From NCBI RefSeq assembly GCF_004123905.1, contig NZ_MZXW01000047.1, positions 1 through 64,000 on the forward strand: DNA of 64,000 bases, read 5' to 3'. This DNA is from Bradyrhizobium betae. GTDB taxonomy: Bacteria; Pseudomonadota; Alphaproteobacteria; Rhizobiales; Xanthobacteraceae. Under the pieces are notes generated by a model. The model was not told the origin of the DNA. It worked only from the letters and a program-made list of their open reading frames with translations, and searched no databases. Position numbers and translations under genes: made by a program. Below, piece after piece: positions 43,073-52,042 of the stretch (positions are counted from its first letter, which is position 1; each line of letters starts with the position of its first letter).

Positions 43073-44049
43073 AAGCCTTCTCCTATGAGCGCGCACGATC
43101 GGTCGCGGATGCGGCTAGCGCCGCGAGCAATCCCGGCGTCAAGATCATTGCGGGCGGCACCAACCTGCTCGATCTCATGAAGTTGCAGGTGGAGACGCCA
43201 TCGACCTTGGTTGACATCAACCGGTTGCCGCTCGACAAAATTGATGAGACCTCGGAAGGCGGCTTACGCATCGGCGCGTTGGTCCGCAACAGCGATCTCG
43301 CGGCAGATCAGCGGGTGCGGCAGCAATACGGCGTGCTAAGCCGTGCCCTGCTCGCCGGCGCGAGCGCCCAGTTGCGCAACAAGGCGACCACGGCCGGTAA
43401 TCTGCTGCAGCGGACGCGCTGCTATTATTTTTACGACATCACAAAACCCTGTAACAAGCGCGTACCCGGCTCCGGCTGTTCGGCACTCGCCGGCTTCAAC
43501 CGCATCCATGCGATCCTGGGCGGGAGCGAGGCGTGCATCGCGACGCATCCGTCGGATATGGCGGTCGCCATGCGCGCACTCGACGCAAAGGTCGAGGCGA
43601 TCGATCGCGAAGGAAAAGCCCGCACGATTCCCATCGCCGATTTCCACAGGCTCCCCGGCCGCACGCCGGAAATTGAATCGGCGCTGGCCTCCGGCGAGAT
43701 CGTCACGGCTGTCACATTGCCCCCGCCGCCTCCAGGCGCTCAGATGTACCGGAAGGTGCGCGACCGCGCGTCCTACGCTTTTGCGCTGGTTTCGGTGGCC
43801 GCCATCGTCGACAGCGCAGGCGGACGAATCCGCTCGGCGCGGCTCGCCTTCGGTGGTCTCGCTCCCAAGCCGTGGCGCGTCGCCGCCGCCGAACACAGTC
43901 TCACGAATACAGCTGCCGGCGCCAATTCGTTCGACGCAGCCGCGGACGCAGTTGTCGAGGGCGCGCATGGATATGGCTCCAATGATTTTAAGATCCCGCT
44001 GACCCGCCGCACCCTGCATGCCGTGCTCGGCGAAATCACCCGCACTTGA
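43069..44049 (+). CDS. paoB: PaoB-type FAD subunit with extra [4Fe-4S] site
   Basis: The 326-residue FAD subunit of the xanthine oxidase family has flavin motifs KIIAGGTNLLDLMKL and RNKATTAGNLLQRTR. Four Cys (118, 128, 137, 156) in TRCYYF, KPCNKR, GSGCSAL and SEACIA match the extra [4Fe-4S] cluster known in E. coli PaoB. GGGAGAACAGAC precedes the start, which overlaps paoA. It relays electrons from the Mo and Fe-S centres. Confidence 0.9.
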   Translation: MKAFSYERARSVADAASAASNPGVKIIAGGTNLLDLMKLQVETPSTLVDINRLPLDKIDETSEGGLRIGALVRNSDLAADQRVRQQYGVLSRALLAGASAQLRNKATTAGNLLQRTRCYYFYDITKPCNKRVPGSGCSALAGFNRIHAILGGSEACIATHPSDMAVAMRALDAKVEAIDREGKARTIPIADFHRLPGRTPEIESALASGEIVTAVTLPPPPPGAQMYRKVRDRASYAFALVSVAAIVDSAGGRIRSARLAFGGLAPKPWRVAAAEHSLTNTAAGANSFDAAADAVVEGAHGYGSNDFKIPLTRRTLHAVLGEITRT

Positions 44050-44061
44050 GAGATCATCAAG

Positions 44062-46263
44062 ATGGAAATGGATGGACCTGTCGGGGCGAACGCGCTGGAT
44101 GCCGAGAAGATCGTCGGAAAACCGCTTGATCGCGTCGATGGGCGATTAAAGGTTACCGGCGGCGCGCACTACGCCTATGAAATGCAGCAGAATTCGCTCT
44201 ACGGCTTTGTCGTTGAGGCCTCGATCGCAAAAGGGCGGATAGCCTCGATCGAAACGCTGACTGCCGAACGATCGCCCGGCGTCAAACTTGTCCTTACCTA
44301 TCGCGACGCTCCCAAACAGGGCACCGGGAATCATCGTGAAGCGCATCCTGTGCTCACGGGTCCTGTCGTGTCCCACTACGGCGAGCCGGTCGCGTTTGTG
44401 GTCGCCGAGACGTTCGAGCAGGCGAGGGCCGCCGCCTATCTGGTCAAAGTCGAGTACGATCGGGAGAAGGGACAATACGCCCTGCCTCATCACCTCGCTC
44501 TGGCCCGCGTCCCACACCAGCCGGACGGTGCGCCGGCCGACAGCGAAGTCGGAAACTTCTCGGACGCCTACGCGAACGCTCCCGTGCAGATCGACGTGTC
44601 CTACAGCACACCGCTGCAAAGCCATGCGATGATGGAGCCGCACGCAACGCTCGCGATATGGGACGGAGACAAGTTGATCCTGCATACGGCGAACCAGATG
44701 CTAAACCAGGGCCAGCGGGTCATCGCAAGAACGTTGAATATCCCCCTCGCAAACGTGCGCTTGGTCAGCCCCTTCATCGGCGGCGGCTTCGGCGGCAAGC
44801 TATGGGTGAACGCCGATGCTATCCTGGCCGCGATCGCGTCGCGATACCTCAAGCGGCCCGTCAAGGTTGCCCTCACAAGGCAGCAGATCTTCCATGTGAC
44901 GACGCATCGCTCGGACACCATCCAACGTATCCGCCTTGGCACCGATCGCGACGGCCGGATTGCCGCAATCGGTCACGACGTTTTCTCGGGCAACTTGCCC
45001 TCAGAACAAGTCTACGAGGCGGCTGCGCTGCAGACCCGTTCACTTTATGCCGGTCCGAACCGGCTGACGCGACATCGCTTGGTGCCGCTCGATATCCCTG
45101 TCGCATCCTCCATGCGCGCACCCGGCGAAGCTGTCGGATTGCTGGCGCTGGAGTGCGCTATGGACGAGCTCGCCGAAAAACTGATGCTCGATCCGATCGA
45201 GCTTCGGATCCGGAATGAGCCTGCCGAAGATCCCGAAAAACACATTCCCTACTCCAGCCGTCACCTGGTCGCCTGCATGCAAGAGGGCGCCCGCCGATTC
45301 GGTTGGGACAAGCGCAGTTCAACGCCTGGCCAGGTTCGGAATGGGCGATGGTTGGTTGGAATGGGCGTCTCTGCCGGGACCCGAGGCAATCCCCTCCGTT
45401 TCTCAAGAGCTAATGTGCGGCTTGATCCCGATGGTATAGCTACGGTGAGAATGGCGATGACCGACATAGGCACCGGGACCTACACGATCCTGGCACAGAT
45501 CGCGGCGGAAATGCTGGGATTGCCAATGGGACGAGTGCGCGTCGATATCGGCGATACGATCTTTCCGGAGGCGGCCGGCTCAGGAGGTTCGTTCGGCGCG
45601 GCGAGTTCTGGATCAGCACTGTTCGAAGCGTGCCACGCGCTGCGCGAGAAACTTTCGGGGCTCGCCGGCATGGACCCCAATACAGCACATTTCGGCGACG
45701 GCCACATTGCGACGGGTGAGCGTTCCGTGAGCCTTACAGAACTTGTTGGCTCGGGAGTTGAAGCCGATGGCGAGATCAAGCCGGGCCGCAACAACCAGGA
45801 CTTCTCCCAGCAGTCCTACGGTGCCCATTTTGCAGAGGTTGGCGTTGACCAGGACACCGGAGAAGTGCGCTTGCGGCGGATGCTCGGGGTGTTCGCAGCC
45901 GGCCGTGTCTTGAACGCAAAGACAGCGCGGTCGCAAGCCATTGGCGGAATGGTGTTCGGTGTGGGCGCAGCCCTGCACGAAGATCTCGTGCTCGATCCCC
46001 GCTTTGGTTATTTCGTCAACCACGACCTGGCTGAGTACCATGTGCCGGTACACGCGGATATTCCTGCCAGCCTGGAGGCGGTGTTCCTTCCCGAGCTGGA
46101 CGAGCGATCCAATCCGCTGAAGAGTAAGGGAATCGGTGAGCTCGGAATCTGCGGCGCCGGAGCTGCGATCGCCAACGCTGTCTATAACGCGTGCGGCGCA
46201 CGGATCAGGAACTATCCGATCACGCTCGACAAGGTGCTCGCTAGTCTGCCGGATCAGGCATAG
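44062..46263 (+). CDS. paoC: PaoC-type molybdenum subunit of aldehyde oxidoreductase
   Basis: The 733-residue Moco subunit has SPFIGGGFGGKLWVNADAIL, VASSMRAPGEAVGLLALEC, GGSFGAASSGSALFEACHAL and the catalytic Glu693 in KSKGIGELGICGAGAAIANA, matching PaoC Glu692. It oxidises aldehydes to carboxylic acids in the periplasm, probably with cytosine-dinucleotide cofactor as in E. coli. It lies 12 bp after paoB. The dedicated chaperone PaoD is not in this window. Confidence 0.92.
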   Translation: MEMDGPVGANALDAEKIVGKPLDRVDGRLKVTGGAHYAYEMQQNSLYGFVVEASIAKGRIASIETLTAERSPGVKLVLTYRDAPKQGTGNHREAHPVLTGPVVSHYGEPVAFVVAETFEQARAAAYLVKVEYDREKGQYALPHHLALARVPHQPDGAPADSEVGNFSDAYANAPVQIDVSYSTPLQSHAMMEPHATLAIWDGDKLILHTANQMLNQGQRVIARTLNIPLANVRLVSPFIGGGFGGKLWVNADAILAAIASRYLKRPVKVALTRQQIFHVTTHRSDTIQRIRLGTDRDGRIAAIGHDVFSGNLPSEQVYEAAALQTRSLYAGPNRLTRHRLVPLDIPVASSMRAPGEAVGLLALECAMDELAEKLMLDPIELRIRNEPAEDPEKHIPYSSRHLVACMQEGARRFGWDKRSSTPGQVRNGRWLVGMGVSAGTRGNPLRFSRANVRLDPDGIATVRMAMTDIGTGTYTILAQIAAEMLGLPMGRVRVDIGDTIFPEAAGSGGSFGAASSGSALFEACHALREKLSGLAGMDPNTAHFGDGHIATGERSVSLTELVGSGVEADGEIKPGRNNQDFSQQSYGAHFAEVGVDQDTGEVRLRRMLGVFAAGRVLNAKTARSQAIGGMVFGVGAALHEDLVLDPRFGYFVNHDLAEYHVPVHADIPASLEAVFLPELDERSNPLKSKGIGELGICGAGAAIANAVYNACGARIRNYPITLDKVLASLPDQA

Positions 46264-46359
46264 CCGCGTACCGGCACTTTCAACTCTTCGGGAAACGCTT
46301 TGTCCTATCTGGCCGCGCCAGCCAACTTATCTATCAGGGTTCACATTAGGAGATACAGC

Positions 46360-46572
46360 ATGAGAAAGCTCTCGACCATGATCGCATCCGTCACGATGCT
46401 CGTTGCATTCGTTCTGCCGGCTATTGCGGGTATCTCAACATATCCGCCGCGCATGTCTCAGACGGCAATCGCCCGCGCCGACAGCGGCTACGCCGCATTT
46501 GACCAGGCGCCGACATCTGCAACGGAACTCAATGAGCACGTTTATCATGGCGGACCGAAGGTCAACGATTGA
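46360..46572 (+). CDS. small exported protein, unknown function
   Basis: The 70-residue product has a signal peptide (MRKLSTMIASVTMLVAFVLP, cleaved near AIA-GI) and a short mature chain (DSGYAAFDQAPTSATELNEH then VYHGGPKVND). TTAGGAG before ATG 46360 decides the start. It follows paoC by 96 bp and is closed by a terminator at 46641. No family is recognised. Confidence 0.6.
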   Translation: MRKLSTMIASVTMLVAFVLPAIAGISTYPPRMSQTAIARADSGYAAFDQAPTSATELNEHVYHGGPKVND

Positions 46573-46640
46573 CACCGCCAAGCCATCGGCACGCCCGCCC
46601 CGCGGCGATGCCCTAGGCGGTGCCAGTCCGGCATGCAGAC

Positions 46641-46665
46641 AGACCCGCTTCGGCGGGTCTTCTTT
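46641..46665 (+). terminator. UUCG-loop intrinsic terminator
   Basis: The arms agacccgc (46641-46648) and gcgggtct (46653-46660) flank the stable tetraloop ttcg and are followed by tcttt. It ends the aldehyde cluster and the small exported gene. Confidence 0.82.
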
Positions 46666-46789
46666 CGATGCGTATTCGAGCATGATCGGCAATCGGTCCA
46701 GTTCACCATCTTCGTGCGAATTCGGAAGGAGCGCGCCGACGCATAGACACTTCTTACCTGCGCCCAATTGGTTCGAATGGAGGATGCAC

Positions 46790-47557
46790 GTGAGGTGTTG
46801 GTTGATCGCCGCCGGTTTTGCGCTGTTCGCGAGCGGTGCCGCATTTGCTCAGATGACAGGAATGGCCGCTCCGACGCCTACAGTCGGTGCAACCTCCCCG
46901 CTCGGCAGCACGACTGGTTCGCCGATTTCACCGATCGGAATTGGTTTGGGCGCAACCGAGCTGCCTTCAGCAGGCCTCAGCCCGGCTCCTGTTGTCACCG
47001 GTAGCATTGCCACACCTACGACCGGGACTGCATGCTCGACACTTGGGTCCTCGCCAAGCGGAATGTATGGCTCGACGTCGACATATGACGGCGGCGGAAT
47101 GGCGATGGCTGGGTCAACACCAGCAACGGGCGGAGTCGGGAACACAGCGGCATCGACCTCGTCGGGAATAGGGACGACCTCATCATTGTCAATGACGTCA
47201 GCAACGATGCAGAGCCCCATCTCGGGCGCGCTCGATACCGCTGGCATGTCGGGCATGTGCGGCTCCGGCTCGAGCAGCATCGCCGCATCCTCCAGCCCAA
47301 CTTCGACCCTTCCGACAACGTCCGGCGGCAGTCCCAAGACCGGTCTCCCCTTCGGTTCAACAGAGATCGGCAATCTCGGTGTCAGTTCCGCCACGCTGCT
47401 TCCCACGCCGGCAGTCCCGCTGGTGACAGGCAACGTGACGCCGATCCTACCGGCAATGCCGATCGTGACGCCGCCTGCGGCATCCGCTTCGACCTTCACA
47501 CCTGGATGCCCATCCCTCGGCACGTCGACATCAACGGGCTCACCAAGCGGCTGCTGA
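46790..47557 (+). CDS. exported Ser/Thr/Gly/Pro-rich low-complexity protein
   Basis: The 255-residue protein starts at GTG 46790, six bases after GGAGG; an ATG at 46784 would touch that site. The signal peptide ends FASGAAFA-Q. The mature part is almost all Ser, Thr, Gly, Pro, Ala and Met, with single Cys in TACSTLGSS, GMCGSGSS and PGCPSLG, and ends SPSGC. It shares design with the 13245-14063 product. It lies 26 bp before the RND adaptor on the same strand, so it may be co-transcribed with the pump. No function is known. Confidence 0.65.
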   Translation: MRCWLIAAGFALFASGAAFAQMTGMAAPTPTVGATSPLGSTTGSPISPIGIGLGATELPSAGLSPAPVVTGSIATPTTGTACSTLGSSPSGMYGSTSTYDGGGMAMAGSTPATGGVGNTAASTSSGIGTTSSLSMTSATMQSPISGALDTAGMSGMCGSGSSSIAASSSPTSTLPTTSGGSPKTGLPFGSTEIGNLGVSSATLLPTPAVPLVTGNVTPILPAMPIVTPPAASASTFTPGCPSLGTSTSTGSPSGC

Positions 47558-47583
47558 GCTTCTGTCCTCCGGAGCAACCCTCT

Positions 47584-48768
47584 ATGAAAAAGAAGATCGT
47601 CATTTCTGTCGCCGTGTTGGCTGCGGTCGCCGCGAGTGCCGGCCTGCTGCACTTGACGCATTTTCACCCGATGGAGAAGGCCGCGGCTGCACCGACTCCG
47701 GCGCCACCTGTTCCGATCGTTGCCGGGACTGTCACCCAGCATGACGTTCCGATCTATCTGACTGGCGTCGGTACGGTGATTGCCTACAACACGGATATCG
47801 TACGGGCGCAGATCCAGGGTCAGATCACCAGCATCAACTTTACCGAAGGACAGCGGGTCCACGCCGGCGATCTGCTCGCGCAGATCGATCCACGGCCCTA
47901 TCAGGCCCTGATCGATCAATATGCTGCCAATCTCGAACGCGATCAGGCGCAGCTCGCAAATGCACGAGCGAATCAGACCCGCTACTCCCAGCTCGGCGAC
48001 AAGGGCTGGGCGACGCCTCAATTGGTTGAAACGCAGAATGCGCAGGTCAGTCAGCTACAGGCGGCGATCAAGGCGGACCAGGCTCTGATCGACGCTGCGA
48101 ACGTGCAGCTCAGTTTCACGAGACTTACATCTCCAATAGAGGGCGTGGTGGGCATTCGCCAAATCGATGTTGGGAACATCATCAGCCCGTCAAATACGAA
48201 CGGCCTCTGCGTGGTGACACAGCTGGACCCGATTTCGCTGATCTTTACCCTGCCCGAGACCGTCCTTCCGCAGATCCAGCAACAGCAGCGGGAGACGAAG
48301 GCAGCGCTATCTGTTCTGGCCTACAATCAGGACAACACGATCCGCCTGGGTGAGGGACAGCTCGGGCTCGTCAACAACGAGATCCTGCAGACGACCGGCT
48401 CGATCCAACTCAAGGCGAACTTCGCCAATAAGGAGAACGGCCTGTGGCCGGGCGAACTCGTCAATGCACGCTTGCTGCTCAATACGCGACACAACGGCCT
48501 GACCGTTCCCGCCTCTGTCGTCCAGCAAGGACCGAACGGACCATATGCCTACGTCGTCAATCCGGACGGCACGGTATCTCTCCGCCAGATCAAGGTTGCC
48601 CAAGTCAGTGACGGCCAGGCGCTGATTGATTCCGGTCTGAAGGCCAATGAGCAGGTCGTGGTCGACGGGCAATACAAGCTGCGGCCGGGAACGCATGTCG
48701 TCCCACTGCACGGCAAGGCCGCAGATGAAGCCGTAGCTCAAGACGCATTACAGGCACCGATCCCATGA
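47584..48768 (+). CDS. MdtA-like RND periplasmic adaptor
   Basis: The 394-residue adaptor starts at ATG 47584 (GGAGCAACC upstream). It has one N-terminal anchor helix (KKKIVISVAVLAAVAASAGL), lipoyl halves GQITSINFTEGQRVHAGDLL and LTSPIEGVVGIRQIDVGNII, a coiled coil at about 115-175, then beta-barrel and membrane-proximal domains with TVPASVVQQGPNGPYAYVVN. This wording is close to MdtA/AcrA-type multidrug adaptors. It overlaps the permease gene by 4 bp. Confidence 0.92.
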   Translation: MKKKIVISVAVLAAVAASAGLLHLTHFHPMEKAAAAPTPAPPVPIVAGTVTQHDVPIYLTGVGTVIAYNTDIVRAQIQGQITSINFTEGQRVHAGDLLAQIDPRPYQALIDQYAANLERDQAQLANARANQTRYSQLGDKGWATPQLVETQNAQVSQLQAAIKADQALIDAANVQLSFTRLTSPIEGVVGIRQIDVGNIISPSNTNGLCVVTQLDPISLIFTLPETVLPQIQQQQRETKAALSVLAYNQDNTIRLGEGQLGLVNNEILQTTGSIQLKANFANKENGLWPGELVNARLLLNTRHNGLTVPASVVQQGPNGPYAYVVNPDGTVSLRQIKVAQVSDGQALIDSGLKANEQVVVDGQYKLRPGTHVVPLHGKAADEAVAQDALQAPIP

Positions 48769-51700
48769 ACATCTCCGCGCCCTTCATTCGCCGACCGATC
48801 GCGACCGCACTGCTGATGGTCGGACTGCTGGCTGCCGGACTCATCGCCTATCCGTTGCTGCCGGTGGCCGCACTGCCGAACGTCAACTATCCGACACTGA
48901 CGGTCACCGCCCAGCTGCCTGGCGCGGACCCGCAGACGATGGCCTCGTCGGTGGCTTCGCCGCTCGAACTGCAGTTCGGGGAAATACCCGGACTCACGCA
49001 AATGACGTCGGCGAGCGCGCTCGGCTACACCCAGGTCACGCTACAATTCGACTTGAACCGCCAGATTGACGGGGCCGTCAGCGATACGCTTTCAGCCATC
49101 AACGCGGCAAGCCCGTATCTGCCGACTGGCCTGCCCTATCCGCCGACGATCCGGAAGGTCAACCCGGCCGACACGCCGATCCTTGTGCTCGGCCTCACCT
49201 CGGACAGCTTGCCGCTGACCACAGTCGACGCGTATGCCGAAAACATCCTGCTGCAGAAAATCTCGCAGATCCAGGGCGTGGGTCTCGTCGGAATTGGCGG
49301 CCAGCAGAAGGCCGCAGTTCGCGTGCAGGTCGATCCACAGGCCCTGGCCGCGCGAGGCATCAATCTGGAGGATGTACGAACCGTCCTTGGCCAAGCGAAC
49401 GTCGATCTGGCCAAGGGAACGCTAAACAGCCCGCGACAGACCTACACGCTCAACACCAATGACCAGCTGTTTCACCCGGAGCAATATGCGGACCTCGTCA
49501 TTGCTTATCGCAACGGCTCGCCTGTCCGTATTCGCGACATCGGCCGCGCGGTCAGCGCCGGAGAGAACGATCTGATCGCCGGTTGGTACAACAACCATCG
49601 CGCCATCATCCTTGCCGTACAGCGTCAGCCCGGAGCCAATGTCATCGAGACGGTGCAAAGCATCAAGGCGATGATGCCGACGCTCCAGGCGTCGATTCCC
49701 GCCGACATCAAGATCAACGTCATTTCGGACCGCACCCAGACGATCCGGGCTTCGGTTGCGGACGTGCAGTTCACGTTGCTGCTGACCATTGCTCTCGTGG
49801 TGATGGTTATCTTCATCTTTCTTCGTAGTTTCTGGGCAACCATCATTCCAGCCGTCACCGTGCCACTCTCGCTGATCGGCACCTTCGCGGTTCTCTATGA
49901 AATGGGCTATAGTCTCGACAATCTGTCGCTGATGGCGCTTTCAATCGCGGTCGGATTCGTCGTCGACGACGCCGTCGTCGAGATCGAGAACATCACGCGG
50001 CATATTGAGGAAGGCTTGTCCCCGTACGACGCCGCGATGAAGGGATCCGGCGAGATCGGCTTCACCGTCATGGCAATCACGTTCTCTCTAATCGCTGTCT
50101 TCATTCCGCTCTTCCTGATGAGCGGCTATGTCGGCCTGCTGTTCCGCGAGTTTGCAATCACGGTGAGTGTCGCGCTGGTCCTTTCCTTGGTGATCTCCAG
50201 GACTCTCACGCCCATGATGTGCGCCTACCTGCTCAAACCCGAGAGCCGTGAGCACGGCCGCCTCTATCGCTGGTCCGAACGCGGCTTCGATCTGCTGCTC
50301 AGCGCCTACGAGGCAGGTTTGAAGGTCGTGTTGCGACATCGCTTCATCACCATGATGGTGATGATCGGCACCATCGCCGTGACCGGGTACCTGTACGTCA
50401 TCATTCCCAAGGGGTTCTTCCCTCAACAGGATACCGGCCTGATCCTGGGTCAATCGGAAGCTGCCCAAGACATTTCGTTCCAGGCGATGGCCGAGCGCCA
50501 GCAGGCCATGCTCGATGCGGTCATGCGTGATCCCGCCGTTGCATCGATCGGCTCGGCCGTCGGCGCTGGCGGAGGTACCTCCACCGTCAATGATGGCCGC
50601 GTGTTCATTCAGCTCAAGTCGGCCGACCAGCGCGACCCGATCGACAAGGTGATTGCACGATTGCGAACCAACCTCGCCAAGATCCAGGGTATCACGCTTT
50701 ACATGCAGCCCGCGCAGGATATCACGGTCGGCGCGCGGCTGAACAAGACCCAGTTCCAGTACACCATGAACGACGCTGACGCGGGCGAGCTCAATCACTG
50801 GGCAGGTGTGCTCCTCGACAAGATAAAGACGTTGCCGGCGGTCGCGGACGTCACGACCGACCAGCTCAATGCGGGCCCGCTGCTCGATATCACGATCAAG
50901 CGCGAGGTCGCCTCGTCCTACGGCATCCTGCCATACACGATCGACAACACGCTCGATGACGCTTTCGGCCAGCGCATCGTCTCGACGATGTACACGACGC
51001 TGCAGCAGTACCACGTCGTGCTCGAGGTCAATCCGAAGTTCCAGTACGGGCCCGAAGCACTCAATGGCATCTACATCAAGTCATCGAGTGGACAACAAGT
51101 GCCGTTATCGACGCTGGTCGATTCGGTCGTCAAGGTCGCGCCGCTTGTCGTCAATCACCAAGGGCAGTTCCCTTCCGTGACGATCTCGTTCAATCTCGCG
51201 CCTGGAGCCGCGATCGGACAGGCGGTCGGCGGCATTCAATCGATCGAAAAGGAGTTGCATCCGCCGCTGTCGCTTCAGACGAGCTTCCAGGGTAATGCGC
51301 AGGCGTTCGGTGCCTCGCTGAAAAGTACGCCGGTTTTGATTGCTGCGTCGCTGTTCGTGATCTATCTCATTCTCGGGGTGCTCTATGAAAGCCTCATTCA
51401 CCCGATCACCATCATCTCGACACTTCCTTCCGCAGGCGTCGGCGCGTTGCTGCTCCTGATGGCTGCGCATTTCGACCTGAGCGTGATCGCGGTGGTCGGG
51501 ATCGTTCTGCTCATCGGAATTGTCAAGAAGAACGGCATCATGCTGGTCGATTTCGCCATCCAGGCCGAACAAGCCGAAGGTCTGACGCCGGAAGAAGCGA
51601 TCTACCAGGCCTGTATCAAGCGCTTCCGGCCAATCCTGATGACAACGATGGCAGCGCTCCTTGGGGCCGTGCCGATGATGGTCGGCACCGGCGTTGGATC

Positions 51701-51878
51701 AGAAATCCGTCAACCCTTGGGTTACGCAATCGTCGGCGGTCTCGCCCTGTCGCAGATCCTCACCTTGTACACCACGCCCGTCGTCTACCTCTACCTCGAT
51801 CGGCTGCAGAATTGGCTATTCGGTGCGCGACGACATCAAGCGGCGTCAGGCGACGTCCATCCGGCGCCTGCCGAATGA
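48765..51878 (+). CDS. MdtB/MdtC-like RND efflux permease
   Basis: The 1037-residue permease has twelve helices. The start MNISAPFIRRPIATALLMVG is typical of MdtB/C. Helix 4 contains LSIAVGFVVDDAVVEIENIT with the proton-relay Asp pair. Late motifs are VVGIVLLIGIVKKNGIMLVD and RPILMTTMAALLGAVPMMVG. A single permease is present where E. coli has MdtB plus MdtC. No outer-membrane factor gene follows. Substrates of this family include bile salts, novobiocin and metals-related siderophores; none can be assigned here. Confidence 0.93.
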   Translation: MNISAPFIRRPIATALLMVGLLAAGLIAYPLLPVAALPNVNYPTLTVTAQLPGADPQTMASSVASPLELQFGEIPGLTQMTSASALGYTQVTLQFDLNRQIDGAVSDTLSAINAASPYLPTGLPYPPTIRKVNPADTPILVLGLTSDSLPLTTVDAYAENILLQKISQIQGVGLVGIGGQQKAAVRVQVDPQALAARGINLEDVRTVLGQANVDLAKGTLNSPRQTYTLNTNDQLFHPEQYADLVIAYRNGSPVRIRDIGRAVSAGENDLIAGWYNNHRAIILAVQRQPGANVIETVQSIKAMMPTLQASIPADIKINVISDRTQTIRASVADVQFTLLLTIALVVMVIFIFLRSFWATIIPAVTVPLSLIGTFAVLYEMGYSLDNLSLMALSIAVGFVVDDAVVEIENITRHIEEGLSPYDAAMKGSGEIGFTVMAITFSLIAVFIPLFLMSGYVGLLFREFAITVSVALVLSLVISRTLTPMMCAYLLKPESREHGRLYRWSERGFDLLLSAYEAGLKVVLRHRFITMMVMIGTIAVTGYLYVIIPKGFFPQQDTGLILGQSEAAQDISFQAMAERQQAMLDAVMRDPAVASIGSAVGAGGGTSTVNDGRVFIQLKSADQRDPIDKVIARLRTNLAKIQGITLYMQPAQDITVGARLNKTQFQYTMNDADAGELNHWAGVLLDKIKTLPAVADVTTDQLNAGPLLDITIKREVASSYGILPYTIDNTLDDAFGQRIVSTMYTTLQQYHVVLEVNPKFQYGPEALNGIYIKSSSGQQVPLSTLVDSVVKVAPLVVNHQGQFPSVTISFNLAPGAAIGQAVGGIQSIEKELHPPLSLQTSFQGNAQAFGASLKSTPVLIAASLFVIYLILGVLYESLIHPITIISTLPSAGVGALLLLMAAHFDLSVIAVVGIVLLIGIVKKNGIMLVDFAIQAEQAEGLTPEEAIYQACIKRFRPILMTTMAALLGAVPMMVGTGVGSEIRQPLGYAIVGGLALSQILTLYTTPVVYLYLDRLQNWLFGARRHQAASGDVHPAPAE

Positions 51879-52042
51879 GCGAGCGCAACGCCTATCGCAT
51901 TGTATTCATCAGATCTTGTGATCGAATCGATCTGAAAACTGCGTTGGTGTGCTGTCGTGGCGCTCCTACCTCATAGGGAGTAAGGCGGACCTTTCGAGCA
52001 ATGCTCGATCGGTTCACCAGCAAGCAATATGAGGAGACACTA

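Noticed and set aside
46849..48021. Minus-strand open frame of 390 codons
   Set aside because: Antisense to the low-complexity exported protein and RND adaptor; the plus strand has signal peptides and adaptor motifs.
50088..51014. Minus-strand open frame of 308 codons
   Set aside because: Shadow of the MdtB/C-like permease gene; His/Arg/Asp-rich with no family features.
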